Shown: positions 47,746 through 56,941 of the stretch, in pieces
How the letters are laid out: each line of letters opens with the position of its first letter
How positions within the stretch are numbered: position 1 is the stretch's first letter
Origin: Rhodococcus sp. HM1
GTDB taxonomy: Bacteria > Actinomycetota > Actinomycetes > Mycobacteriales > Mycobacteriaceae
NCBI RefSeq assembly: GCF_023218075.1
Contig: NZ_JALPTB010000041.1
Location: forward strand, 1 to 62,146
Reading direction: 5' to 3'
Length of the DNA: 62,146 nucleotides
Made by a program: the position numbers and the translations under genes
Notes under the pieces: generated by a model
Told to the model about the DNA's origin: nothing
What the model saw: only the letters and a program-made list of their open reading frames with translations
Databases searched by the model: none

Positions 47746-49077
47746 TCAGATCCCTTCCTTCTCGAGACGGGCGGGACGTGCGGGCGTGGAGGGCACGCGG
47801 AGGACGAGAATGCTCACGAGGCTGATCAGCGCGATCAGCACGAAGTAGCCGGTGATCGACCACGAGGTGCCGGTCTTCGCGAACAGCGTGGTGGCGATCA
47901 TCGGGGCCAGACCGCCGCCCAGGATCGCGCCGATCTGGTAGCCCAGGGACGCGCCGCTGTAGCGCACGGCCGGCGGGAACAGCTCGGAGAACAGCGCCGA
48001 CTGGGGTCCGGCGCAGCAGCCGAGGGTGAAGCCGAGTCCGGCCATCGCCACGAACATGACCGGCAGGCTCGCGGTGTCCATGAGCGGGAAGAACAGGGCG
48101 GCGGCGATCACGAGTGCGGCGGAGCTGCGGATGTAGACGGTGCGGCGGCCGATGAGGTCGGAGCGCCAGGCGCTGAACGCCATGCCGGCCATCCAGACCG
48201 GGCACGAGGCGATGAGCAGGCTCAGCATCGTCGTCTGCGAGAAGCCGAGTTCCTTCTCGCCGTACTTGAGCACGTAGACCATGTAGGCGTAGGCGATGCC
48301 GTTGGTGGCGATGAACGTGCCGCCGGCCAGGAGCACGGTCTTCCAGTGCTTGGTGAGGACCTCGACGATCGGCAGCTTCGCGTGGGTCTCGACGGTCTCG
48401 TCCTTCGCCGTCTGGAACTCCGCACTCTCCTCGAGGCCGAGACGGATCCACATCGCGACACCGACCAGAACGGCCGAGAGCAGGAACGGAACACGCCAGC
48501 CCCACGAGTCGAACGTGGCGTCGTCCATGAACACCGACAGTGGCAGGAAGACCAGGTTGGCGAGCAGGACACCGGCGGGCACCCCGATCTGGGGTGCGGC
48601 GCCGTACAGGCCGCGCTTGCCCGCGGGGGCGTTCTCGGTGGCGACGAGCACCGCGCCACCCCACTCGCCACCGACGCCGAGTCCCTGGACGAAACGCAGG
48701 GCGACGAGCAGGATCGGGGCGGCGACACCGATGGCCGCGTAGTTCGGCAGCAGGCCGATCGCGACGGTCGCGCATCCCATCAGCAGCAGCGAGATCACCA
48801 GCATCGACTTGCGGCCGACCTTGTCGCCGAAGTGACCCATGACGACGCCGCCGATGGGGCGTGCGACGAATCCGACAGCAAGGGTCGCGAACGCCGCGAG
48901 CGTGCCGGCCAGGTCGGAGGACCCGGGGAAGAACTGGGGACCGAGGACGAGTGCCGCGGCGGTGCCGTAGATGAAGAAGTCGTACCACTCGATCGCGGTG
49001 CCGACGAAACTTCCGACAGCGGCCTTACGCGCGGTCGCGGCAGTGCCGGACGCGTCGCGCTTGTCGATAACCGTCAT
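47746..49077 (-). CDS. MFS permease of the metabolite:proton symporter (MHS) family, copy 1
   Basis: ATG 49077 has AAAGG upstream and gives 443 residues with 12 helices. MHS signatures are I-E-W-Y-D-F-F-I-Y-G in helix 1, G-H-F-G-D-K-V-G-R-K in loop 2-3, and R-F-V-Q-G-L-G-V-G-G-E-W-G-G in helix 4. It is 4 bp upstream of the flavin monooxygenase gene and should import that enzyme's aromatic or organic acid substrate. Confidence 0.9.
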   Translation of the reverse strand: MTVIDKRDASGTAATARKAAVGSFVGTAIEWYDFFIYGTAAALVLGPQFFPGSSDLAGTLAAFATLAVGFVARPIGGVVMGHFGDKVGRKSMLVISLLLMGCATVAIGLLPNYAAIGVAAPILLVALRFVQGLGVGGEWGGAVLVATENAPAGKRGLYGAAPQIGVPAGVLLANLVFLPLSVFMDDATFDSWGWRVPFLLSAVLVGVAMWIRLGLEESAEFQTAKDETVETHAKLPIVEVLTKHWKTVLLAGGTFIATNGIAYAYMVYVLKYGEKELGFSQTTMLSLLIASCPVWMAGMAFSAWRSDLIGRRTVYIRSSAALVIAAALFFPLMDTASLPVMFVAMAGLGFTLGCCAGPQSALFSELFPPAVRYSGASLGYQIGAILGGGLAPMIATTLFAKTGTSWSITGYFVLIALISLVSILVLRVPSTPARPARLEKEGI

Positions 49078-49168
49078 GGATGGGGACCTTTCGAGGAGGG
49101 CGGGAAACGTGACCGCCGACACCACGATGACGCCCCCACAACCCCGTGAAAAGCGCGAAATTTCCCGG

Positions 49169-50134
49169 TTATTCCACGACTCTCTCGAAGTAAGGCTGTT
49201 TCTGCACGTCGGACGGGACGATCGGCCCTGTGGCGAACGTGAGAAATTCCCGGGCCGCCCGGCTCAACAAGGCCCCGTCCTTCCAGGCCACCACCACGTC
49301 GACCGGCTCGGGGACGGGGTCGGTGACGTTGCGGACGGCGATCTCGAGGCCCTCGTAGGTGATGTCGCTGCGCGGCCGCGACAGCAGCAGCGTCCAGCCC
49401 AGCCCCCGCCCGACGAACGCCCGGGACGTCTCGAAGTTGCGGGTCCGGTACACGACGTTCGGGGTGAAACCGGCCGCACGGCACACCCCGAGCCCGTGGC
49501 TCGAACTCGGCGGTGAATCGAGCAACACCATGGGCGAGTCCCCGAGGTCCCGCAGCCGGATGGGCCCACCGTCCACCGCCAGGGGATGCGCCGCGGGCAG
49601 CAGCACCCGGGGGTTGCGGTGCCCGATCACGACCGTGCCCAGCCCGGGCTGCGGATCCAGGGCGTACATCACGGCGACGTCCACCTCCCCGGACTCGAGC
49701 TGGGCGGTGAGCTGGGTCTGGTCGTCCTCGTGGAAATCGAGCTGCACGCGCGGGTGGGTGCGGATGAACCCCTCGAGCAGCGGGGGCAGCACGGTCGGTC
49801 CCAGCGACGGATAGCACCCGACCTTGACGCGCCCGACGACCTCGCCCGCCTCGGCGCGCGCGTCGGCCTGCAACTCCCCCGCCTGATGCAGCAGGATCCG
49901 GGCCCGTTCGAGAACGCCTTCGCCGGTGGGGGTGAGCTGGACGCCGCGGGCACGCCGGCGGATGCACAGGCGGGCACCGAGGGAACGTTCGAGCTCGGTG
50001 ATCGACGAGGACACCGCCGACTGCGACATGCTCAGCACGTCCGCGGCACCGGCGATCGACCCCCACTCGGCGACCGCGACGAACGCCGCGAGCTGACGGA
50101 GCGTGTAGTGGGGCACCGGATCGACTGGGCTCAT
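49169..50134 (-). CDS. LysR-family regulator, copy 1
   Basis: The 321 residues have an N-terminal HTH (about 11-70: S-I-A-G-A-A-D-V-L-S-M-S-Q-S-A-V-S) and a LysR substrate-binding domain. It strongly resembles the LysR protein at 58295, for example [11 protein letters not shown] in both. It precedes the MHS permease and monooxygenase on the same strand, so it probably controls them. TACGGT lies 6 nt before the ATG, indicating a leaderless message. Confidence 0.88.
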   Translation of the reverse strand: MSPVDPVPHYTLRQLAAFVAVAEWGSIAGAADVLSMSQSAVSSSITELERSLGARLCIRRRARGVQLTPTGEGVLERARILLHQAGELQADARAEAGEVVGRVKVGCYPSLGPTVLPPLLEGFIRTHPRVQLDFHEDDQTQLTAQLESGEVDVAVMYALDPQPGLGTVVIGHRNPRVLLPAAHPLAVDGGPIRLRDLGDSPMVLLDSPPSSSHGLGVCRAAGFTPNVVYRTRNFETSRAFVGRGLGWTLLLSRPRSDITYEGLEIAVRNVTDPVPEPVDVVVAWKDGALLSRAAREFLTFATGPIVPSDVQKQPYFERVVE

Positions 50135-50201
50135 GGTGTCACCGTAGGCGCACCGACGTCCCCGCACCGACGATGCGGTGCGGGGACCGGGCACGGGGCC
50201 G

Positions 50202-51530
50202 TCAGCCGGCGGTCAGGTCGACGTCCTTGCTCTCCCTGACGAAGACGGCGAGAATCACGGCGCTCATCGCGCACAACGCGACCAGGTAGGCGACGACCGA
50301 GGTGATCGTTCCCGAACTCGCGAACAACGAGGCGACGATGACGGGGGTGAACCCGGCGCCGAGGAGACTGCCGATCTGGTAGCCGAGGGACGCCCCGGTG
50401 TATCGGGACCGGGTACCGAACTGCTCGGCCAGGAACGCCGGCATCGGGCCGAAGGTGAGCGACTGCAGCACCGAGCAGCTGATCACGAAGGCCAGCACGA
50501 CCAGCAGGAAGTTGCCGGAGGACGCGAGCTGGAACAGCGGCCACGCCAGCACCACCATGCCGACGAACCCGCTCAGCATGACAGGCTTGCGCCCGTAGCG
50601 GTCCGACAGTCGCGCCGCGCCGAGGATGCCGAAGATCGCGAAGAACTGGCAGATCGCGAACGCATTCAGACCCTCCGACCGGGACACACCGTTCTCGGCC
50701 GCGTAACCGATGACGAATGTCGAGAACAACGCCTGGATCACGAACGGAGCGGTGCACACCAGCCCGGCGAGGACGAGGGTGCGCGGGGCACGCAGGATCG
50801 CCAGCAGAGGCATCGGCTCCGCCGCCCGGTCCTTCTTCTCGGCCGCCGCCTTCATTGCCTCTCGGAACAGCGGGCTCTCCGCGACCCGGGCGCGGACGAA
50901 CAGACCGACGGCGAGCAGCACCGCCGAGAACAGGAACGGGATGCGCCAGCCCCAGGACAGGAAGTCGTTCTCGGGAAGCGTCGCCGCCAGTGCGAGCGCA
51001 AGCGTGCCGAGCACCGCACCGGTCGGGCCTCCGGCATTGGTGAAGGCGGCAGCGAATCCGCGATTGCGGTCGCCGGCATGCTCGAGCGACATCAGCGCCG
51101 CCCCTCCCCACTCCCCACCGATCGCGACGCCCTGGACGGCGCGCAGCACGATCAGCATGACCGCGCCCCAGGTCGGGATCGCGGGCACCAGCCCGATGAG
51201 GAACGAGGCCGCGCCCATGATCGACATGGACAGCAGCAGCATCTTCTTGCGGCCGATCCGGTCACCGAAATGCCCGAATACGATGCCGCCGAGGGGGCGC
51301 GCGATGTAGCCGATCGCGAAGGTCGCGTAGGACGCGATCAACGCCGCTGCCGGACTCAGGTTCGAGAAGAACACCGGTCCGAAGACGAGTGACGAGGCGG
51401 TCGCGTAGAGGATGAAATCGTAGAACTCGATGGTGCTGCCGAGGTAGCTGGAGAACACCACACGACGAAGATCGCTTCGCCGTTTCATCGTATCGACGGG
51501 GGCGGACGACTCCGATTCTGCGAGCGTCAT
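50202..51530 (-). CDS. MHS-family MFS permease, copy 2
   Basis: The 442 residues carry the same MHS motifs as the protein at 47746 (I-E-F-Y-D-F-I-L-Y, G-H-F-G-D-R-I-G-R-K, G-V-A-I-G-G-E-W-G-G) in 12 helices. It is the last gene of the minus-strand unit that starts with the aldehyde dehydrogenase, 76 bp downstream of it, and probably imports the acid degraded by the acyl-CoA dehydrogenase cluster. ATG 51530 is preceded by AAAGGA. Confidence 0.9.
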   Translation of the reverse strand: MTLAESESSAPVDTMKRRSDLRRVVFSSYLGSTIEFYDFILYATASSLVFGPVFFSNLSPAAALIASYATFAIGYIARPLGGIVFGHFGDRIGRKKMLLLSMSIMGAASFLIGLVPAIPTWGAVMLIVLRAVQGVAIGGEWGGAALMSLEHAGDRNRGFAAAFTNAGGPTGAVLGTLALALAATLPENDFLSWGWRIPFLFSAVLLAVGLFVRARVAESPLFREAMKAAAEKKDRAAEPMPLLAILRAPRTLVLAGLVCTAPFVIQALFSTFVIGYAAENGVSRSEGLNAFAICQFFAIFGILGAARLSDRYGRKPVMLSGFVGMVVLAWPLFQLASSGNFLLVVLAFVISCSVLQSLTFGPMPAFLAEQFGTRSRYTGASLGYQIGSLLGAGFTPVIVASLFASSGTITSVVAYLVALCAMSAVILAVFVRESKDVDLTAG

Positions 51531-51606
51531 GGATGGTCCTTTGTCCGGAGGGGAACTGTCGGGCGGCCGGGCAGGCGCGCCGACCGGGGGAATTCGGTGC
51601 GGGATC

Positions 51607-53070
51607 TCAGAAGGGATAGGACGGGACCTCACGGACCGCGGTTATCCAGCGTGTCTCGGTGAAGGCCTCGAAGCTGTTCGCAGCGCCACCGAAGCGAGCC
51701 CCGTTGCCGGAAGCTCCGAAGCCGCCGAACGGGATGTTGGCCTCGTCCGCCACGGTCTGGTCGTTGATGTGGGCGATACCGGTAGGGATCCGATCCGCCA
51801 ATTCGAGCCCCCTTCCGATGTCGCGCGTGAAGATGCCGAGGGACAGTCCGTACTCGGAGTCGTTGGCGAGCTCGACAGCCTCGTCCGGCGTGGTGAACTC
51901 CACGACCGACGCGACGGGGCCGAAGACCTCCTGCGCGTAGGCCGGCGCGTCCAGGGGCACGTCCGCGAGGACGGTGGGCCGATAGTACAGACCTTCGTAG
52001 GTGCCGCCGGCGGCGAGTCTGGCTCCGGCATCGACCGAGGCGGTGACCAGCGCATGGATCTTGTCGAGCTGCCCCCGGTCGATGATGGGTCCCAGAGCGA
52101 CCTGCTCCGTCATCGGATCACCCACCGGAAGCGCGGCCGCCTTCTCGGCGAGCTTGGCGACGAACTCCTCGTACACGGACGTGTGAACGAGGTGACGGCC
52201 GGTGGCCATGCAGATCTGTCCCTGGTGGAGGAAGGAGCCGGCAGCGGCGGCGGAGACCGTCGCGTCGAGATCGGCGTCGTCGAGGACGATGATCGCCGAG
52301 TTGCCCCCGAGCTCCAGGTGCACCTTCTTGAGGTGGCGGGACGCGGCGGCTCCGACGTGGCGGCCCGCGGAGGTGGAGCCGGTGAAGGAGATGGCGCGGA
52401 CCCGCGGATCCTCGACGAGAGCTGCTCCCACATCGGCGCCACCGGGAAGAACCTGCAGGACGCCGGCGGGGAGCCCCGCCTCCTCGAAGATCCGGGCCAG
52501 CACGACGCCGCCGGAGACGGCGGTGCGCGGGTCCGGCTTGAGGATGACTGCGTTGCCGGTCGCGAGTGCGGGGGCGACCGATCGGATCGACAGGATCAGC
52601 GGGAAGTTGAAGGGTGCGATGACGCCGACCACTCCGACCGGGACCCGCTTGGACGTGCTCAGCAGCCGCGGAGTGACGCTCGGCAGGATCTCGCCGTGCG
52701 GGTGGGACGGCAGTGCTGCACCCTCGAAGCACTCCTGGGCGGCGACGTCGGTCTCGAGCGCGGCCTTGGGCCGCAGCGAGCCGGACTCACGCATGATCCA
52801 ACGCTGGATCTCGTCCGCGTGGGTCTGCCACAACTCGCCGGCACGACGCATCACCGCGGCCCGCTCCGGGTGGGGAAGGGACGCCCACTCTCGTTGTGCG
52901 GCAACGGCTCGCGCGGCGGCTGCGTCGAGATCATCGGTGTTCGCGAGCCCGACGGTTCCGAGAGTCGTACCCGTCGCGGGTTCGACGACCTTGATCTCCC
53001 CCGCGCCGCCGGCCGTCCAACTCCCGGTGAAGATCCGGCCCTGCCATGCGGATTCGTCCAGAAATGCCAT
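51607..53070 (-). CDS. aldehyde dehydrogenase
   Basis: The 487 residues have the complete ALDH active site: N in P-F-N-F-P-L, general base E in L-E-L-G-G-N, and nucleophile C in H-Q-G-Q-I-C-M-A-T. The overall pattern is close to benzaldehyde/vanillin-type NAD(P) dehydrogenases. AAGGAG lies ahead of ATG 53070. The 230 bp upstream gap holds a terminator for the preceding operon and a separate promoter region, so ALDH and the MHS permease form their own unit. Confidence 0.9.
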   Translation of the reverse strand: MAFLDESAWQGRIFTGSWTAGGAGEIKVVEPATGTTLGTVGLANTDDLDAAAARAVAAQREWASLPHPERAAVMRRAGELWQTHADEIQRWIMRESGSLRPKAALETDVAAQECFEGAALPSHPHGEILPSVTPRLLSTSKRVPVGVVGVIAPFNFPLILSIRSVAPALATGNAVILKPDPRTAVSGGVVLARIFEEAGLPAGVLQVLPGGADVGAALVEDPRVRAISFTGSTSAGRHVGAAASRHLKKVHLELGGNSAIIVLDDADLDATVSAAAAGSFLHQGQICMATGRHLVHTSVYEEFVAKLAEKAAALPVGDPMTEQVALGPIIDRGQLDKIHALVTASVDAGARLAAGGTYEGLYYRPTVLADVPLDAPAYAQEVFGPVASVVEFTTPDEAVELANDSEYGLSLGIFTRDIGRGLELADRIPTGIAHINDQTVADEANIPFGGFGASGNGARFGGAANSFEAFTETRWITAVREVPSYPF

Positions 53071-53180
53071 CAGGAACTCCTTGTTTTGCGGGTGCCGGAC
53101 CTGCCGGCGGAACAGAGAACGGCGACGCGCAGAACGCCGGCGTCCGGGCACTCGAAGGTGCCGCACCAGTATGGGTCACA

Positions 53181-53193
53181 TCACATGCTGTGA
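53181..53193. promoter_or_regulatory. palindrome TCACA-TGC-TGTGA upstream of the aldehyde dehydrogenase
   Basis: Perfect 5+3+5 inverted repeat about 110 bp before the ALDH start, in an AT-rich part of the gap. It is a candidate operator for this unit; no regulator is assigned. Confidence 0.35.
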
Positions 53194-53250
53194 ATAGCAG
53201 AATCAACTAGGGATATTGCACAGGAAAACTCGAGAATGCCTTCACGAAAA

Positions 53251-53283
53251 CGTCCAGCGCGGCCGGCTCGGCCGCGCTGGACG
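53251..53283 (-). terminator. intrinsic terminator of the acyl-CoA dehydrogenase operon
   Basis: 15 bp perfect stem (arms 53251-53265 and 53269-53283), 3 nt loop, followed on the minus strand by TTTTC. It starts 18 nt after the stop of the minus-strand racemase-like gene. Confidence 0.85.
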
Positions 53284-53300
53284 GTGAGGGTTCGCCCGGG

Positions 53301-54434
53301 TCAGCGACCCGGCAGCGACATCGCCGACCAGGCGCTCAGTATCTGTGCCGGATCATCTTCGGGCGCAACGGGAGGCGCGGCGGGAAACCCCGAAGGCGTC
53401 CGCGAGAATCGCGGTGCCGGTGCAGGTTCCGGGCACCCTTCACGTTCCAGGAAGGTTCCGCGAGCGACGAGGTGCTCGTTCGCGGGGGCCTCGCTCATGG
53501 AGAGGACCGGTGCGACGCACGCGTCGGAACCGGCGAACACCTCCGACCATTCGTCTCTGGTCCGGGTCGCGAATGCCGCGGCGAATCGATCGCGAAGTTC
53601 GCGCCAGCGGCGCCGATCCCACTGCCCGGGCAGCGTTTCGTCCCCGTCGAGGCGGAGACCGGCAAGCAGCTGGGCATAGAACGGCGGCTCGAGGGCCGCG
53701 ACGGCCACATACCGGTCGTCGGAGGTGCGGTACACGTCGACGAACGGCGCTCCCGAGTCGATGAGGTTCGTGCCCCGTTCGTCGTTCCAGGCACCACCGG
53801 CGAGCATCGAGAACGGGTTCGCCATCAGATGAGCCACACCGTCGACGATCGCGGCGTCGACGACCTGGCCCTTCCCGGACCGCTCACGCTCCCACAACGC
53901 GGCCAGGATTCCGGACACCAGATACATTGCCCCACCGCCGAAGTCACCGACCAGGCTCAGTGGAAGCTGCGGCGGACCCCCGGCGCGGCCGATCGCGTGC
54001 AGCGACCCGACCAGCGCCTGATAGGTCGGGTCGTGCCCGGCACGTTGCGCGAGCGGACCGTCCTGCCCCCATCCCGTCATCCGACCGTAGACGAGCCGGG
54101 GATTGCGAGCGAGGCAGGCGTCGGGCCCGAGTCCGAGACGTTCGGTGACGCCGGGCCGGTATCCCTCGATGAGAACGTCGGCGTGTTCGACGAGTTCGAG
54201 CGCGGCGGCGAGGCCGTCGGCACTCTTCAGATCGAGGGACAGCATCCGCTTCCCACGCTGGAGGGTGTCGAAGCGCGGGTCGATGGGCATGGCGAATCCC
54301 GCACCCGCCCGTTCGACACGGACGACATCGGCGCCCTGGTCGGCGAGGAACATCGCCGCGAACGGGGCAGGCCCGAGTCCCGCGAGTTCGACGACCTTGA
54401 GGCCGGCCAGCGGGCCCGCTCGGTGCTCTGTCAT
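53301..54434 (-). CDS. family III CoA-transferase-fold protein, alpha-methylacyl-CoA racemase type
   Basis: The 377 residues begin G-P-L-A-G-L-K-V-V-E-L-A-G-L-G-P-A-P-F, as in alpha-methylacyl-CoA racemases (AMACR/MCR), and keep H134 in A-G-H-D-P-T-Y and D164 in L-V-G-D-F-G-G-G-A-M, the residues used for proton exchange there. It probably epimerises a 2-methyl-branched acyl-CoA, although CoA transfer cannot be excluded. It is the fourth gene after the acyl-CoA dehydrogenase; 72 bp separates it from the enolase. Confidence 0.85.
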   Translation of the reverse strand: MTEHRAGPLAGLKVVELAGLGPAPFAAMFLADQGADVVRVERAGAGFAMPIDPRFDTLQRGKRMLSLDLKSADGLAAALELVEHADVLIEGYRPGVTERLGLGPDACLARNPRLVYGRMTGWGQDGPLAQRAGHDPTYQALVGSLHAIGRAGGPPQLPLSLVGDFGGGAMYLVSGILAALWERERSGKGQVVDAAIVDGVAHLMANPFSMLAGGAWNDERGTNLIDSGAPFVDVYRTSDDRYVAVAALEPPFYAQLLAGLRLDGDETLPGQWDRRRWRELRDRFAAAFATRTRDEWSEVFAGSDACVAPVLSMSEAPANEHLVARGTFLEREGCPEPAPAPRFSRTPSGFPAAPPVAPEDDPAQILSAWSAMSLPGR

Positions 54435-54506
54435 GGACTTGCTCTCCTCGAGTTGGGTACGCCGGCGGCGGGATGCCCCGACCGCCGGCGCCGATACCGA
54501 TGGGTG

Positions 54507-55688
54507 TCAGGCGCTGACGAGTTGCCCGACGGTGACGATCTCCATTCCCGGGGTGATGTGGTCCGCGATGAACCGCTCGTTGAGCTCGATCCCGTAACCC
54601 GGGCCCTCGTTCGGGAAGAGCTTGCCGTCCTTGAAGATCGGCACGTTCGCGGCGATGTCGTTCTCGATGACCTGCTGCTCGTTCTCCCACTGGTTGTTGA
54701 TGATCAGCGGACCGAGATTCTCGTGGGTGAACTGCGACGCCCAGTTGTTCGCGATCATCAGATGGGCGGACGGGCTGGCCTCGAGACCCGATCCGATCAT
54801 GCAGCCGCTGTAGACCGCCATGTCGGCGAGGCGCGCCATCGTGAGCCAGCGCTGCGCCTTGACGAGACCGCCGGCCTTCTGCATCTTGATGAACAGTCCG
54901 TCCGCCGCGCGGCGCTCGATGATCTCGCGGATGTTGTACAGCTCCTGAGCGGATTCATCGGCGAACACCGGTGTCTCGATCCGGCCGCGCAGCCGGGCCA
55001 TACCTTCGATGTCCCAGTGCGGAACAGGCTGCTCGATGCACTCCATCCGGAACTCGTCGAGACGGCGCATCGTCTTGAGTGCTTGATCGTAGTTCCAGAA
55101 ACCGTTGGCATCGACGACGATACGTGCACCGGGACCGAGTGCGGCGCGTACTTCGCGGACATTGTCGACATCGTGGTCGGAGTTGCCGTCGGACTTGAGC
55201 TTGATCAGCGAGTACCCCTGCTCGTGAGCCGCAACCGCCTCGGCCACGATCTGGTCCGTCGGCCCCGCGGACGCCACCCAGCCCTGCACCGATGCCTCGA
55301 TGTTCTTGCCGCCCAGCAACTGGTAGACCGGAACGCCGAACGCCTTGCCCTTGAGATCGTGCAACGCGAAATCGACGAGCGCCTTGGCCTGGTTGTTGTC
55401 GCGGACGAAGGTGTCCATCTGCCCGACGATCTTCTCGATGTTGAGCGGGTCCTGGCCGATGAGGAACTGCGGCGCGATGTGCTTGGCGATCATCGCGATC
55501 ATCGAATCCTGTGTCTCACCGCGGTACCACGTCGAGGTGTCCCCGGAATCGCCGTAGCCGACGATGCCCTCGTCGGTGTACACCTTGAGCACCACCGAAT
55601 GAATGTGTGTGATCCGGGTTCCCGGCATGATGAACGGCTTGACCAGCGGGGTGGAGACCGGGGTCAGTTCGACCTTGGTGATGATCAT
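54507..55688 (-). CDS. enolase-superfamily protein of muconate-lactonizing-enzyme type
   Basis: The 393 residues have the MLE-subgroup acid/base and metal residues: K163-x-K165 in L-I-K-L-K, metal ligands D193 (V-V-D-A-N-G), E219 (I-E-Q-P) and D244 (F-A-D-E-S), and K268 in F-I-K-M-Q-K. This supports a cycloisomerase, racemase or dehydratase working on a carboxylate. No catechol or muconate genes adjoin, so classical muconate lactonisation is unlikely. Start ATG 55688 overlaps the upstream gene's stop (ATGA). Confidence 0.87.
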   Translation of the reverse strand: MIITKVELTPVSTPLVKPFIMPGTRITHIHSVVLKVYTDEGIVGYGDSGDTSTWYRGETQDSMIAMIAKHIAPQFLIGQDPLNIEKIVGQMDTFVRDNNQAKALVDFALHDLKGKAFGVPVYQLLGGKNIEASVQGWVASAGPTDQIVAEAVAAHEQGYSLIKLKSDGNSDHDVDNVREVRAALGPGARIVVDANGFWNYDQALKTMRRLDEFRMECIEQPVPHWDIEGMARLRGRIETPVFADESAQELYNIREIIERRAADGLFIKMQKAGGLVKAQRWLTMARLADMAVYSGCMIGSGLEASPSAHLMIANNWASQFTHENLGPLIINNQWENEQQVIENDIAANVPIFKDGKLFPNEGPGYGIELNERFIADHITPGMEIVTVGQLVSA

Positions 55689-56941
55689 GAGGTCTGCTCC
55701 TGCAGTGTGGGAAGGACGGTGGCGCCGGCAGCGGCCAGTGCACCGAGATCGTTGCTGTCGAGACCGAGTTCTCTCAGAACCTCGGTGGTGTGTTCACCGG
55801 TCAGCGGGGCCGGACGTGTGATCGCCCCGGGGGTGCGGGACAACTTGGCGGGGATCCCCGGCACCGTGACTTCCCGGCCGCTGACCGGGTGCTCCACGGT
55901 CGGGAGCATGTCGCGGGCCGCGAAGTGCGGGTCGGCGAAGATGTCCTCGGCGTCGAAGATCGGACCCAGCGGCACCTTGCCGCCCAGCAGGTCGATCAGT
56001 TCCGCAACCGTGTGCCGGCGGGTCCAGTCGTTGACCACCTCGTACACGGCGTCGCGGTTCTCCCAGCGAGCGTGATCGGTAGCGAATCGCGGATCGTCCA
56101 CGAGCTCCGGCCGGCCCATGATCGCGGCGAGTTTCGCCCACTGCGGGTTGTGCGGAGCACCGAGTGCGACGACACCGTCCGACGCCTCCACCGTGTCGAA
56201 GGGAGCGAAACCCTGCAGCTGGTTGCCGATCGGTGTGGGCACCTGCCCGGTGTGCCCGTACGTGTTGACGACGACCTCCGAGATCGCGAGCACGCTGTCG
56301 GCCATCGCGACGTCGACGTACTGGCCACGACCGCTGCGTTCCGCCTCACGCAGGGCGGCGAGGATGCCGAATGCCGCGAACAGCCCGGGAACGGTGTCAC
56401 CGACACCGGAACCCACACGAACGGGGTGCTCGGCATCGCGGCCGGTGATGGACATCAGCCCACCCATGGCCTGTGCGACGATGTCGAATGCGGGCCAGTG
56501 CGCGTACGGGCTTTCGCCGCCGGGCTTGTCCCCGAAACCGCGGATGGAGGCGTAGACCAGTCTCGGATTCCGCGCCGCGAGGGTCTCGTAGCCGAGTCCG
56601 AGGCGTTCCATGACGCCCGCACTGAAGTTCTCGACGAGCACGTCGGCATCGTTCACCAGGCGCAGCAGAACGTTGCGGGCCTCGGGCTTCTTGAGGTCGA
56701 GCACGACGCTGCGCTTGTTGCGATTGGCGGACTGGAACACCCCGCCGTAGTCGCGAGGCTCGTCGTCGGAGCCGAACGGCCCGGTGTACCGGAGGAAATC
56801 GCCACGCGGAGGCTCGATCTTGATGACATCGGCGCCCTGATCGGCAAGAAGCGAAGTACAGAACGGTCCGGCGAGCGCTTGGGTCAGGTCGATCACCCGC
56901 ACCCCGTCGAGAGCACGCCGTCCGGCGGCCCGGCGGCTCAC
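55685..56941 (-). CDS. family III CoA transferase (CaiB/BaiF)
   Basis: The 418 residues show D-L-T-Q-A-L-A-G-P-F near 18-27 and the catalytic-type Asp in W-P-A-F-D153-I-V-A-Q-A-M-G-G-L. It would transfer CoA from an acyl-CoA donor to the free acid, activating the substrate without ATP. Its start overlaps the acyl-CoA dehydrogenase stop and its stop overlaps the enolase start, giving a coupled trio. Confidence 0.88.
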   Translation of the reverse strand: MSRRAAGRRALDGVRVIDLTQALAGPFCTSLLADQGADVIKIEPPRGDFLRYTGPFGSDDEPRDYGGVFQSANRNKRSVVLDLKKPEARNVLLRLVNDADVLVENFSAGVMERLGLGYETLAARNPRLVYASIRGFGDKPGGESPYAHWPAFDIVAQAMGGLMSITGRDAEHPVRVGSGVGDTVPGLFAAFGILAALREAERSGRGQYVDVAMADSVLAISEVVVNTYGHTGQVPTPIGNQLQGFAPFDTVEASDGVVALGAPHNPQWAKLAAIMGRPELVDDPRFATDHARWENRDAVYEVVNDWTRRHTVAELIDLLGGKVPLGPIFDAEDIFADPHFAARDMLPTVEHPVSGREVTVPGIPAKLSRTPGAITRPAPLTGEHTTEVLRELGLDSNDLGALAAAGATVLPTLQEQTS